From positions 1 to 64,000 of the forward strand of contig NZ_FOHA01000001.1 in assembly GCF_900111355.1 (NCBI RefSeq): DNA of 64,000 nucleotides, given 5' to 3'. Each line of letters opens with the position of its first letter. Position 1 is the stretch's first letter. This document shows positions 44,182 through 53,513 of this stretch, piece by piece. The notes below the pieces were generated by a model. The model saw nothing but the letters and a program-made list of their open reading frames with translations, was not told the origin of the DNA and did not search any database. The stretch is from Isobaculum melis. Its GTDB lineage: Bacteria > Bacillota > Bacilli > Lactobacillales > Carnobacteriaceae. The translations under genes and the position numbers were made by a program.

Positions 44182-45045
44182 TTATTGATTATTGGACCAA
44201 AGAAATTTTAACACTTCAGCATCCACTTGATCATTTTCATGTAAGGCGCTGTGTTGCGCTTTTGCACCATAGAAAACTTTTTCCTGATAATGTTGTGGGT
44301 TGAGCATAAAGCGAATACTTAAGGCACTTGAAACAGCAACGGATTCATCACTTTTGGTCCCATCTTCGACATCACCAGCAATATTTAAAATGTGTGTGTC
44401 TGCAGGGATTTTCTCTTTATTTTCTTTAAAAAAGGTAAAACGCTCTGTTTCAGTTTGCGGACCTGTTGGACCAAAGTCATAAGGTGAGACACCATCATCC
44501 GCAATGTATAAGCCATTAAAAGGTGAGCCAATTGCGACAAATTTTTGAATATGTGGGAAATGAGCGTCACTTGCATGCTCTTCTAAGTAATATAAGCCAG
44601 CGACTCCGCCTAACGAGTGACCAACAAAATGAATTGTTTCAATACCATAGTTTGATTTCAGCTCTTTCATTAAATCAACTAACCAAAGGATATTATCCTC
44701 AACGGAAACACGACTATCTTCATAGATAAATTGAATCGTTGGATTTTTTTTAGTTGTATCTAACTCACCAGTTGCTTCAATTGTGCCATCTTTTTTCATT
44801 GTTAAAATCAAGCCTTTTGTTGCAACACCGGATTCATCAAAGCGCTCAATCATTTTACCCAAACTATTTTTAGTCCCGGCGTATCCATGCATAAATACAG
44901 TTGGAATATTTGAATCAATCACTTCTTCTTTATCTATGGCATTTTGAACTTCCTTCCCAATTTTGGGTGGTCTCGTTAACCAAAAGACAGTTGCTCCTAC
45001 CACAATAAGTAATGCTAATAGCCCAATGATTATTTTCTTTTTCAC
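44182..45045 (-). CDS. Membrane-anchored/secreted alpha/beta hydrolase, DUF915 type
   Basis: A 287-residue protein: an N-terminal helix (about residues 3-22, IIIGLLALLIVVGATVFWL) as an uncleaved anchor or signal, then a lipase-like hydrolase with FMHGYAGTKNS, the nucleophile elbow GHSLGG and GSPFNG. Asp in AGDVEDG and His in AQHSALHEN complete a triad. The GTG start after AGAGGAGG is preferred over an ATG eight codons earlier. Close relatives are cell-surface hydrolases in Lactobacillales and Listeria. Confidence 0.88.
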   Translation of the reverse strand: MKKKIIIGLLALLIVVGATVFWLTRPPKIGKEVQNAIDKEEVIDSNIPTVFMHGYAGTKNSLGKMIERFDESGVATKGLILTMKKDGTIEATGELDTTKKNPTIQFIYEDSRVSVEDNILWLVDLMKELKSNYGIETIHFVGHSLGGVAGLYYLEEHASDAHFPHIQKFVAIGSPFNGLYIADDGVSPYDFGPTGPQTETERFTFFKENKEKIPADTHILNIAGDVEDGTKSDESVAVSSALSIRFMLNPQHYQEKVFYGAKAQHSALHENDQVDAEVLKFLWSNNQ

Positions 45046-45195
45046 TCCGCTTCCTCCTCTAAATACCATGAATCTATTATACTAAATAATTCATTTAGAG
45101 TCGTTAAGGTTGTCTTAAGAAATCAAGTATCCAATTTTATTCATTGGGGTCAATCATTTAAAGTACTACAAAAAATATCAAGGGGGAATAAAAAC

Positions 45196-46086
45196 ATGAT
45201 AACTGGATTACATCATATTTCTGCTCTGACAAAATCAGCAACAGAGAACCTTAACTTCTATACAAAGGTTTTAGGTTTAAGGTTAGTAAAAAATACTGTG
45301 AACCAAAGTAATACAAAAATGCGTCATCTTTTTTATGGTGATTATCAAGGAACGCCAGGTACCTTACTGACATTTTTTGAGGTTCCAAATCTGGGACATA
45401 GCTATTTAAGAAAAAGTTATTTTGAAACGGTTTACTTAGGCATACCAAAGGGTTCATTAAATTGGTGGAAGCAATGGTTAGAAAAAAATGAAGTTGTGAT
45501 AACTGTTATGGAGGATAGCTTGTCTATTCAAGATGCTGATGGTTTTCAAATGCGACTTGTTGAAATAGATGAAGTATTAGCAACAGACCATACAGTGATA
45601 CAACAAAAGATACCTCGTGAACGACAAATTATTAGGATATTAGGTGTAGCTGTCTTTGTTCCTAGTCCAGAAGACACGACCCAAACACTTGTTGATTGGC
45701 TAGGTTTAACAGTTATCAAAGGTAATGAATTAGTTGACCCGCTAGGGCGTAGTTTTACTGCTATTTATGATAGCTTTGGAAAAGAACCAACTAGAGCAGG
45801 AAGAGGAACCATTGATCATATTGCTTATCAAGTTGCTACTAAAGACGAAGTAGATGCACTCTACGAAAAAGCCAAACAACTTGATTTGACGATTGAACTT
45901 TTTGTAGATCGTGGTTATTTCAAAAGCCTTTATGTCAGAGACAGTAGTGGCTTACGAATTGAAGTTGCAAGCGATGAACCAGGTTTTCTAGTAGATGAAT
46001 CGCTTGAAACGTTAGGAAGTAAATTAGCTTTGCCGCCATTCTTAGAAGAACAAAGAGCTGAGATTGAAAAAGGGCTGCAGAACTAA
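45196..46086 (+). CDS. VOC-family ring-cleaving dioxygenase (MhqO/MhqA-like)
   Basis: A 296-residue protein with two VOC modules. It starts ITGLHHISALTKSATENLNFYTKVLGLRLVKNTVNQ (in parts), typical of the MhqA/MhqO type. The metal ligands are probably His in GLHHI, His in IDHIAYQV and Glu in LRIEVASDE. These enzymes are thought to detoxify quinones or catechols. It stands alone, 126 bases after the hydrolase start on the other strand, with AAGGGGG upstream. The MarR operon nearby may respond to similar compounds. Confidence 0.87.
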   Translation: MITGLHHISALTKSATENLNFYTKVLGLRLVKNTVNQSNTKMRHLFYGDYQGTPGTLLTFFEVPNLGHSYLRKSYFETVYLGIPKGSLNWWKQWLEKNEVVITVMEDSLSIQDADGFQMRLVEIDEVLATDHTVIQQKIPRERQIIRILGVAVFVPSPEDTTQTLVDWLGLTVIKGNELVDPLGRSFTAIYDSFGKEPTRAGRGTIDHIAYQVATKDEVDALYEKAKQLDLTIELFVDRGYFKSLYVRDSSGLRIEVASDEPGFLVDESLETLGSKLALPPFLEEQRAEIEKGLQN

Positions 46087-46087
46087 C

Positions 46088-46121
46088 AAAAGCCAGTGCA
46101 AATTTTGCACTGGCTTTTGTT
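46088..46121. terminator. Bidirectional terminator
   Basis: AAAAGCCAGTGCA (46088-46100) and its complement (46106-46118) form a long palindrome around a short loop, with A/T flanks. It separates the dioxygenase gene from the converging ABC permease gene. Confidence 0.88.
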
Positions 46122-47155
46122 TAGGTTAATGCGACATCACGTTTTTTGAAGATAAAGTTTGTGACAAGATAAATAATTATGATATAAACAAGTAAGCCAA
46201 TTGCTACTTGAACAAAGCTTAAGTCGCCTGCGATTGGATTATTTGTCGCAAAATTATTGATATCTAATAGATTAAAAATGGTCCATTTTAAAATTGGATA
46301 TTTCGGAATCATATCGGCAATAAACATATTGACCAAGCTTCCTGAGAAAATCATGCCAACACCTAAGCCAACCGCCATTGCTTGAGAACGGAAAATAGAT
46401 GAAATCATTAATGAAATGGTGACATAGGTCAGCATGGCAAGCAAGTTTGTGCCTGCTAATTGGAACGCGGAGATAAGTGCTGGTGTGGCACCTAAGCTGA
46501 CCTGTCCTGGCAGCATTAAGGATTGAATTGGGAAGAAAATCGCCCCAACAATTAAAGTTGCAACCAATGTAAAGGCTGTTAATAAGACAGACAATAAAAT
46601 CACTGTCATATATTTTGATAATAGAATTTGACTACGTTTGTATGGTCTTGTTAACAACAGTTTAATCGTACCATCCCCAAATTCAGCAGCCATAATAATA
46701 CTTGCAGCAATCACGGCTAAGAAATTAACGATCATGCTCATATCTCCTATACTAGAGAAAAATGCACCTAAAGAAACAGTGCCATTTCCTTTAGTAATGG
46801 GTGTAACATCTGCTTTTTGATAAGCTTCAAAGTAATCTAGCTGCGTATTAATTTGTTTAAGAGCGTCTTCATTTTCCGCAAAGTTTTCTTTTTGCTCATT
46901 TAAATAGTCAATTGTGGAATCAACTGTTGTGAATGGTTTGCCTTCCTGATTATGCCCATAAATAGGCGTGTTTTTAGGTAAGGATTCAGATTCAACAATC
47001 TCACCTTCTTGATTTTGAACAGGTGTATCGAGGTCGTTTGTAAGTTGTGTCATAAACGCAACGAAAGTAAGAAGTGCAACAATCGTGATTAAATAAACAA
47101 TAAATGAACGCTTTAAGGTTAATTTGCGCCATTCGTTTTTAATTAAATGCATCAT
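46121..47155 (-). CDS. ABC-2 type transporter permease
   Basis: A 344-residue permease: a helix at about residues 18-38, a large extracytoplasmic loop (about 40-130, NTPIYGHNQEGKPF...), then five helices from about 135 to 340. It starts with the usual LIKNEWRKL. The ATG overlaps the stop of the ATPase gene (TAATG). The two form an exporter of the bacitracin/lantibiotic-immunity or NatAB-like class. The substrate is unknown. Confidence 0.87.
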   Translation of the reverse strand: MMHLIKNEWRKLTLKRSFIVYLITIVALLTFVAFMTQLTNDLDTPVQNQEGEIVESESLPKNTPIYGHNQEGKPFTTVDSTIDYLNEQKENFAENEDALKQINTQLDYFEAYQKADVTPITKGNGTVSLGAFFSSIGDMSMIVNFLAVIAASIIMAAEFGDGTIKLLLTRPYKRSQILLSKYMTVILLSVLLTAFTLVATLIVGAIFFPIQSLMLPGQVSLGATPALISAFQLAGTNLLAMLTYVTISLMISSIFRSQAMAVGLGVGMIFSGSLVNMFIADMIPKYPILKWTIFNLLDINNFATNNPIAGDLSFVQVAIGLLVYIIIIYLVTNFIFKKRDVALT

Positions 47156-48078
47156 TAGTATTGTCCTCCTTGGTTCGTAAGACTTAAGAATCTATCTTCT
47201 AGTGTTGTAGTCAGTGGGGTTGCACTATAAATTGGAATGCCCGCTCTAACCAGTATTGCAATCACATCAGGAATACTGTCACGTTTGATTTCTACAGTTA
47301 AGAAATCACCATCAGTTTTTGTGACAGATAGACCTAAGCGAACAATTTCTGCTTGTAAAGCAGCTTGCTCTTGCGTTTCAATTGTGAATTCAATCATCGA
47401 AGATGCTGTTACTTCTTCTTTTTTAAGTGTTTCATTGTGCGTTAATTTACCCTTTTCAATAATGACAACACGATCTGCAATCATTTCCATTTCGGAAAGC
47501 AAATGACTAGAAATCAAAATAGCTGTTCCTTTATCTGCGACATCGCGCATGAGTTGTCTGAAATCACGCATTCCTTCTGGATCAAGGCCGTTTAAAGGCT
47601 CATCCAAAATAAGTAAAGTTGGTTCATGCATCAAAGCTTGGGCAATCCCTAAACGCTGACGCATACCTAAAGAATAAGTTTTGACTTTATGGTGAATGGC
47701 ATCTGTTAAATGAACCATTTCGACCATTTTATTTAAATCATCATCTGTAATATTTTTACGACTCATTCTAGCAAATTGTTTTAAATTTTCCCAGCCAGAT
47801 AAATATTTATAAAATTCTGGGTTTTCAATAATTGCACCAACATGACCAATCGCTTTTTCAAATGACTGATCTAAATCATAACCATTAATCCAAACCTCAC
47901 CTTGAGATTTGGAAATCAATCCAGTAATCATTCGGATAATCGTAGTTTTCCCAGCACCATTTGGTCCAAGTAAACCTAATATTTCTCCTTTTGCAACAGA
48001 AATTGTACAATCTTCTACAATGTTTGTTGTTTTCATTGTTTTGGTCAGATGCTTCGCTTCTAAAATAATCTCTGTCAT
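47155..48078 (-). CDS. ABC transporter ATP-binding protein (BcrA/CcmA type)
   Basis: A 307-residue ATPase: Walker A GPNGAGKTT, signature YSLGMRQRLGIAQAL, Walker B LLILDEPLNGLD, and H-loop SSHLLSEME. A C-terminal extension of about 85 residues is typical of BcrA-like proteins. I start it at the ATG after GGAGGAG, six codons inside the longest frame. Divergent from the formate-channel gene, from which it is separated by a spacer with a long-range inverted repeat. Confidence 0.92.
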   Translation of the reverse strand: MTEIILEAKHLTKTMKTTNIVEDCTISVAKGEILGLLGPNGAGKTTIIRMITGLISKSQGEVWINGYDLDQSFEKAIGHVGAIIENPEFYKYLSGWENLKQFARMSRKNITDDDLNKMVEMVHLTDAIHHKVKTYSLGMRQRLGIAQALMHEPTLLILDEPLNGLDPEGMRDFRQLMRDVADKGTAILISSHLLSEMEMIADRVVIIEKGKLTHNETLKKEEVTASSMIEFTIETQEQAALQAEIVRLGLSVTKTDGDFLTVEIKRDSIPDVIAILVRAGIPIYSATPLTTTLEDRFLSLTNQGGQY

Positions 48079-48134
48079 TTTCTCTCCTCCATTCATTCCT
48101 GTATATTTTTATTATATATATTTTCTATATTGGC

Positions 48135-48240
48135 TACGACATTCGCTAGACGGAGGCTTCCTACGACTAAAGACCGATTTTATTTAAAAAAAATCAAAAA
48201 TATTTACTGAAAAGTATTGATATTTGAGAGGAATGTCGTA
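48135..48240. promoter_or_regulatory. Spacer with widely separated inverted repeat and the focA-like promoter
   Basis: TACGACATTC (48135-48144) recurs inverted as GAATGTCGTA (48231-48240), 86 bases between. The right copy falls in the spacer of a promoter TTGATA (48217-48222) and TAAACT (48239-48244). The left copy lies on the side of the ABC exporter. A regulator binding both could link the two divergent units. Confidence 0.5.
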
Positions 48241-48301
48241 AACTATTAGAGTATGTGAAAATAAATACAAAATAAAACTGGAATAAAGTGAGGGAATAAA
48301 A

Positions 48302-49060
48302 GTGAATACACCTGAAGAAATCTTAGCCATTACGATTCAGAATGGTGCAAAGAAAGTACAAAAAACTTTATCAGCAAAAATTATTTTAGGTTTTATTGGT
48401 GGCGCGATGATTTCGTTAGGCTACCTTTGTTATATTCGTGTCATTGCTTCAATTGCTGAGGAATGGGGCAGTTTTGCTAGTTTTATTGGAGCCTGCGTTT
48501 TTCCAATTGGTTTGATTGTGATTCTTTTGGCTGGTGGTGAACTGATTACTGGTAATATGATGGCAGTGAGTGCTGCTTGGTTAGATAAAAAAATTAAATT
48601 TCAGCAGTTAGTTTCCAATTTTATTGTGATTACACTCGCGAATGCACTAGGTGCACTTTTTGTAGCTTACATATTTGGGCATTTAGTTGGTTTGACGAGT
48701 ACAGGGGTTTATGGACATGAAACAGCGATTGTTGCACAAGCTAAAATCGCAGCGACGCCATTGCAAGCCTTTTTATCTGGGATTGGTTGTAACTGGTTTG
48801 TGGGGCTGGCTTTATGGCTATGCTACGGTGCTAAAGATAGTGCAGGAAAGATTTTAGGGATTTGGTTTCCAGTGATGACTTTTGTAGCCATTGGTTTTCA
48901 GCATAGTGTCGCAAATTTATTTGTGATTCCAGCAGCTATTTTTGAAGGACAAGCTACATGGCTTGAGTTAATCAATAATTTTGTGCCAGTTTATTTTGGT
49001 AATATTGTGGGTGGCGCCATTTTTGTTTCATTATTATATTATAAAGCGTATCAGCATTAG
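48302..49060 (+). CDS. Formate/nitrite transporter (FNT) family channel
   Basis: A 252-residue FNT protein with six helices. The duplicated motifs are GGELITGNMM and the central-histidine segment GFQHSVANL. It would release or take up formate, or carry nitrite or hydrosulfide. The GTG start has GTGAGGG upstream. With PFOR at 25.8 kb the cell has a non-formate pyruvate route, and this channel suggests pyruvate formate-lyase is also present. No pfl gene lies in the window. Confidence 0.9.
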   Translation: MNTPEEILAITIQNGAKKVQKTLSAKIILGFIGGAMISLGYLCYIRVIASIAEEWGSFASFIGACVFPIGLIVILLAGGELITGNMMAVSAAWLDKKIKFQQLVSNFIVITLANALGALFVAYIFGHLVGLTSTGVYGHETAIVAQAKIAATPLQAFLSGIGCNWFVGLALWLCYGAKDSAGKILGIWFPVMTFVAIGFQHSVANLFVIPAAIFEGQATWLELINNFVPVYFGNIVGGAIFVSLLYYKAYQH

Positions 49061-49070
49061 AAGAGAACTA

Positions 49071-49116
49071 AAAAAGCTCGTTTGTTCGTAAAATCAACAA
49101 ACGAGCTTTTTGTTTT
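49071..49116. terminator. Bidirectional terminator
   Basis: AAAAAGCTCGTTTGTT (49071-49086) and AACAAACGAGCTTTTT (49096-49111) are perfectly complementary, with T/A runs on both sides. It lies between the formate channel and the lipoprotein gene. Confidence 0.92.
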
Positions 49117-49125
49117 TTGATAAAT

Positions 49126-50097
49126 TTAATTTGATACAGTATTATTATATGAATTAATCAATGTTGAGTATTCACGTAAAAGCTTTTCTAGAGCAGTTTG
49201 TAGCGTGTCTGGATCACCAAAGCTACCAGTGACAGTGTTTGAAGCAGTTTTGAAAGAAGTAGCACTATTAACAAATGCAGTGATACCAATTGAATAACCA
49301 TCTTTTTCTAAAGCATCTTTATCTTCAGAAATCTCTTTCAGCGCATCTAAAGCATTTGAAACTTTTGTGTTAACCTCAGTGTATTGTTCAGCAGTTAAAG
49401 TAATGCTACCATCTTCAGCAACATTGTCATAAACGAGATTTGTTGCTTCTTCTGCAGTATCAATGAAATCTAACATAGCTAATGAAACTTTATGTCCATC
49501 TTTTTCATAGCCTTCACGTTCTTCTTTTTCATGTTCTTCCATTAATTCTTGCATCTCATCATAAAATGCTTGTGCAGGCTCATCAAGTGCCTTATAGGCA
49601 ACCATTAGCTTCTCATGTAGTTCTTTTCCTTTAGCGTAGTCGTCTGTTAAAAAGTCTTTTTCTTTGTAATAAGTATGGATATCTTCAAATATGTCAAGTT
49701 CATCTTTTAGTGCAGCAACAAGTTTTTCAGCTTTTCCATCAATATCCATTTTAGGCTTAGCTGATGTTGCTTCATCGGCAGCTTTAACGACTTCTTGTAA
49801 AGCATCTAAATCATGGTGCATGCTATATTCTGACCAATTTGATTCGTCGAAATTCATAAAGTTTGCCTCTTCATCCATATGGTTTTTAGCATAGTTGCTT
49901 TCATAAGAAGTTAACTTACCTGTTAAAATATTAAGTAGGTTGACATAATCATTATATTTATCAATTTCTTTGGTTTCTTTAGAAGAGCTTCCACCACTTA
50001 TACCATCTTTTACACCATCTATTAGGCTACAACCAGTAGCAACAAAAGTGAGTGTCAGTACTGCAAGGATTGCAAATAACTTTTTCATCTTTTTCAT
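49126..50097 (-). CDS. DUF3829-like lipoprotein
   Basis: A 323-residue lipoprotein. The signal FAILAVLTLTFVATGC ends in a lipobox VATGC; then a linker (SSSKETKEIDKYNDYVNLLN) and a helical domain rich in acidic residues follow. This layout is that of DUF3829/YiiG proteins, of unknown function. The first ATG lies too near to AAAAGGGG; the third codon ATG (50097) gives better spacing. Attached to the outer face of the membrane. Confidence 0.8.
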   Translation of the reverse strand: MKKMKKLFAILAVLTLTFVATGCSLIDGVKDGISGGSSSKETKEIDKYNDYVNLLNILTGKLTSYESNYAKNHMDEEANFMNFDESNWSEYSMHHDLDALQEVVKAADEATSAKPKMDIDGKAEKLVAALKDELDIFEDIHTYYKEKDFLTDDYAKGKELHEKLMVAYKALDEPAQAFYDEMQELMEEHEKEEREGYEKDGHKVSLAMLDFIDTAEEATNLVYDNVAEDGSITLTAEQYTEVNTKVSNALDALKEISEDKDALEKDGYSIGITAFVNSATSFKTASNTVTGSFGDPDTLQTALEKLLREYSTLINSYNNTVSN

Positions 50098-50238
50098 TTT
50101 CATACCCCTTTTTTATAAATTACATGTAAACATGCCACCTATATTCTACTACAACAATTATTAAATAGCACTATTCCTTCTTCACAAGGAAACTTTTCAG
50201 AAATTTGTTTTTTAGTTTTGGTTTGTTGTTGAAGTTTC

Positions 50239-50442
50239 CTAAGAGGCGTTTTTATCAAATAAATAGCGCAGTAGGCGTACAATTTGGCTGAAAATACCGA
50301 TAAAGAAAACAAAAGCAAAGAAAACATGGATGATAGCTGTCCAAGAGTATTGATCAATGAGACGTTTAAATGGTGTAAAAATATAGATTAAAAAATAAAT
50401 GGCACTCACAAACCATAATTTAATGGCAACATTTCTGAGCAT
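50239..50442 (-). CDS. 67-residue two-helix membrane protein
   Basis: MLRNVAIKLWF starts the protein, with hydrophobic segments at about residues 8-24 and 35-58 and a basic tail (RLLRYLFDKNAS). AAAGGGGA precedes ATG. No family is recognised. It is alone between the lipoprotein gene and gpmA, divergent from gpmA. Confidence 0.72.
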   Translation of the reverse strand: MLRNVAIKLWFVSAIYFLIYIFTPFKRLIDQYSWTAIIHVFFAFVFFIGIFSQIVRLLRYLFDKNAS

Positions 50443-50589
50443 AATGATTCCCCTTTAATAATAGACTGCATTCATCATAACAAAATTCTAGCTAGGCGAC
50501 AAATGATTCTCATCAGTTTAGATGTGCATTTTTAGAGAAGAAGGTGTAGAATTAATCATAAGATAATTTTTGAGAAAGAGGGATGCAAA

Positions 50590-51273
50590 ATGAAACTAAT
50601 CTTTATTAGACATGGTCAAAGTGAATGGAATGCTTTAAACCAATTTACTGGTTGGGTAGATGTTGCGTTAAGTGAGCAAGGCTTACAGGAAGCAAAAGAT
50701 GCTGGCAAAAAAATAAAAGCAGCTGGCATTGAATTTGATGTTGCATTTACCTCTGTCTTAACAAGAGCGATTAAAACCTGTAACATTGTCTTAGAAGAGT
50801 CTGAGCAATTATGGGTGCCACAGATCAAATCATGGCGTTTAAATGAAAGGAATTATGGTGCTTTACAAGGTTTAAATAAAGCGGAAACAGCGGAGAAATA
50901 TGGAGATGAGCAAGTGCATATTTGGCGTCGCTCATATGATACCTTACCTCCTTTATTAGAAGAAACAGACCCACGTTCTGCTGTCAATGACCGTCGTTAT
51001 GCAAACCTTGAGAAACAAACCATACCAGGTGGAGAAAACTTAAAAGTAACCCTTGAACGTGCGATGCCTTTTTGGCAGGATGAAATTGCACCTGCCTTAT
51101 TAGATCACAAAACCGTTTTAGTGGCAGCTCATGGCAACTCATTGCGTGCCTTGGCTAAATATATTGAAGGGATTTCTGATGAAGAGATTATGAATTTAGA
51201 AATTCCAACTGGACAACCACTTGTTTATGAGTTAAGTGATGATTTAAAGGTTGAGAAGAAATATTATTTATAA
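50590..51273 (+). CDS. gpmA: 2,3-bisphosphoglycerate-dependent phosphoglycerate mutase
   Basis: Glycolytic interconversion of 3- and 2-phosphoglycerate. At 227 residues it has [20 protein letters not shown] with the phosphorylated histidine, [11 protein letters not shown] with the catalytic Glu, and [11 protein letters not shown] with the second His. AGAGGGATG lies upstream. Monocistronic with its own terminator. In many Lactobacillales this is the main mutase. Confidence 0.96.
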   Translation: MKLIFIRHGQSEWNALNQFTGWVDVALSEQGLQEAKDAGKKIKAAGIEFDVAFTSVLTRAIKTCNIVLEESEQLWVPQIKSWRLNERNYGALQGLNKAETAEKYGDEQVHIWRRSYDTLPPLLEETDPRSAVNDRRYANLEKQTIPGGENLKVTLERAMPFWQDEIAPALLDHKTVLVAAHGNSLRALAKYIEGISDEEIMNLEIPTGQPLVYELSDDLKVEKKYYL

Positions 51274-51280
51274 GCGAAAA

Positions 51281-51317
51281 AAAACAGCTAAATCCCTTTG
51301 GGTTTAGTTGTTTTTTC
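51281..51317 (+). terminator. Terminator of gpmA
   Basis: AAAACAGCTAAATCC (51281-51295) pairs with GGTTTAGTTGTTTT (51301-51314, G-U allowed), followed by T residues. Confidence 0.88.
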
Positions 51318-51377
51318 TATTCCTCTTCCTATGATTTTATGCTATACTGCCAAGTAATCATCTTAAGGGGGCGTCAC

Positions 51378-52082
51378 ATGAAAAATCGTTTATTATTGAA
51401 AGAATCATTTAAGATTATTTATCCTGTATCGATTGGTTTTATTCCTTTGGGCTTGGCTTGTGGGATGTTGCTTCATGATGTTGGCTTTTCGGTATTTGCT
51501 GTTTTTTTCATGAGTGCATTAGTCTATGGAGGCGCTTCTCAATTTATGGTGGCCTCTATGATTGTAGCAGGAGCGAATGTCCCCACTATGATTTTGATGA
51601 CCTTTTTCTTGAATTTAAGGCATCTTTTAATGAGTTCTAGTTTATCGCGTTATTTTAAAAATAGTTCAAATGCTTTTATTTTATTTTTTACACATACATT
51701 AGCTGATGAAAGCTATGCAGTGAATTATAATCAATTTAAAAATCATCAGTGGGATGCACAGCATGCTTTAATGACCAATCAAATTCCTTATTTGACTTGG
51801 GTGCTTAGTGCAACCCTTGGTGGTGTTATTGGTGAATTTGTACAGATTGATACGGTTGTGATGAATTATGTCTTGATTTCAATGTTTATTTGTTTGCTTG
51901 TGATTCAATTGACCTCGTGGCTATTTGTGTTAGTGGCAGCTATTGCAGGTGGGCTCACCTTGTTATTTATGGTTTTGCTGAAGCACAATATTTCACTGAT
52001 TATTGCGACCTTGTTGGCTGCAACAATTGGTTATTATATTGATCAATGGCTTGAGCAGAAAAAGGCGGTGGCGAAATCATGA
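51378..52082 (+). CDS. azlC: Branched-chain amino acid exporter, large subunit
   Basis: A 234-residue AzlC membrane protein: IGFIPLGLACGMLLHDVGFSVFAVFFMSALVYGGASQFMVASM (read in pieces) is the family hallmark. I start it at ATG 51378 after AAGGGGG; the longer frame to 51339 crosses the extended -10 TGCTATACT (51340-51348). It overlaps azlD by 4 bases. AzlCD exports branched-chain amino acids or analogues. Confidence 0.92.
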   Translation: MKNRLLLKESFKIIYPVSIGFIPLGLACGMLLHDVGFSVFAVFFMSALVYGGASQFMVASMIVAGANVPTMILMTFFLNLRHLLMSSSLSRYFKNSSNAFILFFTHTLADESYAVNYNQFKNHQWDAQHALMTNQIPYLTWVLSATLGGVIGEFVQIDTVVMNYVLISMFICLLVIQLTSWLFVLVAAIAGGLTLLFMVLLKHNISLIIATLLAATIGYYIDQWLEQKKAVAKS

Positions 52083-52402
52083 CAAAAGAGCAATTTTATT
52101 TGATTATTGGTATGGCTGTTGTGACTTATTTGCCTCGCATGCTCCCTATGTTGTTACTGAGTAATCGCCAAGTTTCTAAAAATTTAACACGCTGGATGGA
52201 ATTTATTCCTGTTTCGATTTTTTCAGCTTTAATTTGTTCAGATATTTTCTTTTGGAATGGGGAGCTGTCTATTCAGCCATTAGAGAATATGAAACTGCTG
52301 CCAACTGTGCTTGTATTTTTTATTGCCTATAAAACAAAGAGCTTGATTTGGTCCATTGTTTTTGGGGTTGGTGGGATTATTTTATTACAGTGGTTGATTT
52401 GA
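52079..52402 (+). CDS. azlD: Branched-chain amino acid exporter, small subunit
   Basis: A 107-residue, four-helix AzlD protein (YLPRMLPMLLLSNRQV, WMEFIPVSIFSALI). The start overlaps azlC in an ATGA, so subunits are made together. Ends just before a bidirectional terminator. Confidence 0.92.
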   Translation: MTKEQFYLIIGMAVVTYLPRMLPMLLLSNRQVSKNLTRWMEFIPVSIFSALICSDIFFWNGELSIQPLENMKLLPTVLVFFIAYKTKSLIWSIVFGVGGIILLQWLI

Positions 52403-52441
52403 AAAAGCGAGCTAAGATGATGGTCTTAGTTCGCTCTTTTT
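52402..52441. terminator. Bidirectional terminator between azlD and the GDSL gene
   Basis: AAAAAGCGAGCTAAGA (52402-52417) pairs with TCTTAGTTCGCTCTTTT (52424-52440) with one wobble and a bulge. It overlaps the last codons of the GDSL gene on the minus strand. Confidence 0.8.
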
Positions 52442-52986
52442 AATTCTTGGACGATTTGTTCAACTAGAAAAGCATAGCCAGCTTTACTGAAATGGAAGCC
52501 ATCTGGTTGTAGCAAATCTGTATAGTCAGATAAGTCATACATTGTTTGCTGTAAATCAATTAGTTGCGTTTGGTAGGTTGCTGCAAGGTTCCGGACAACT
52601 TGACCATATTTTAGCAACGTTTCAGTTGGACGGTTTGCTTCTTGGACAGCTTGATTCGCTAGCGCTGGGGTAATAAGGAAGACTTTTTCTGCGCCAATTT
52701 GTTGAATGATTTGTTGTAGATTTTCTTCATAGCGTTCAATTGGAACTTGTGAATCAAGAGCGGCATCATTTGAACCAAAAAAGATGGTCACATAGTCTGG
52801 ATGGCGATTGATGACATGTTTTTGAACGCGCGTTAAAGCCCCATCTGTGGTGTCTCCTGGAATGCCAACATTAATGATTTCCATGTGAGGTAATTGTGCT
52901 TTTAAGCCAGAGGTTAGCATAGTAGAAATAAAGCCATCAAAATAACCAGCAGTAATGCTGTCTCCAAATAAAATCAGTTTTTTCAT
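52426..52986 (-). CDS. SGNH/GDSL-family esterase
   Basis: A 186-residue hydrolase: block I GDSITAGYFDG with the nucleophile Ser, block II NVGIPGDTTDGA, block III FFGSNDAA and block V DGFHFSKAGY with Asp and His. No signal peptide, so cytoplasmic. It overlaps the upstream NUDIX gene by 4 bases, so the two are co-translated. The substrate is unknown. Confidence 0.92.
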   Translation of the reverse strand: MKKLILFGDSITAGYFDGFISTMLTSGLKAQLPHMEIINVGIPGDTTDGALTRVQKHVINRHPDYVTIFFGSNDAALDSQVPIERYEENLQQIIQQIGAEKVFLITPALANQAVQEANRPTETLLKYGQVVRNLAATYQTQLIDLQQTMYDLSDYTDLLQPDGFHFSKAGYAFLVEQIVQELKRAN

Positions 52987-53498
52987 GCGTCTTGCTCCTT
53001 GTCGAGTAATGTATTTGAGATGAAATGATAGGGTGCTTGTTCTGGATGAGCGAGCATTTTTTTGAGTTGTCTTGGTTGGAAGTTAAGGGTGTTAAGATTA
53101 GCTAATGGGAACCAAATGAAACGCTCATCCTCATGCTCATAGCCATTAAAATAGCTGTTTGGGACAAAAGGAATGGTCTCATTAAAAGCATCAATTGTAT
53201 AATAAAAGGAAACTTCATGAAAGGGGCGGGCTGTTTCTAACTGTGTATCAGTGAAAAATAATTCTGCAGTTGCAAATAAGTCTTTATGTAGCACAGAGAT
53301 GCCTAATTCTTCAGTTAACTCTCTCTCAATTGCATCAGAGGAGGATTCGCCAGATAGAATGCGTCCTCCTGGTAAACTCCAATGTTTCCCTTTGAAATTC
53401 TTTTCAAGTAAAATACAATCATTTTTTAGGCAAATACCTGCAACGCGATGATTAAAAGTAAAATCTCCTGCTTGTAAAGTCAAATCAATTTGTTTCAT
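52983..53498 (-). CDS. NUDIX hydrolase
   Basis: A 171-residue protein with a full Nudix box, G-x5-E-x7-RELTEELGI, in GGRILSGESSSDAIERELTEE (first part). It hydrolyses nucleoside diphosphates linked to another moiety; the substrate is unknown. AAAGGAG precedes ATG. Co-translated with the GDSL esterase. Confidence 0.92.
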   Translation of the reverse strand: MKQIDLTLQAGDFTFNHRVAGICLKNDCILLEKNFKGKHWSLPGGRILSGESSSDAIERELTEELGISVLHKDLFATAELFFTDTQLETARPFHEVSFYYTIDAFNETIPFVPNSYFNGYEHEDERFIWFPLANLNTLNFQPRQLKKMLAHPEQAPYHFISNTLLDKEQDA

Positions 53499-53513
53499 AA
53501 AGTCACTCCTTTT

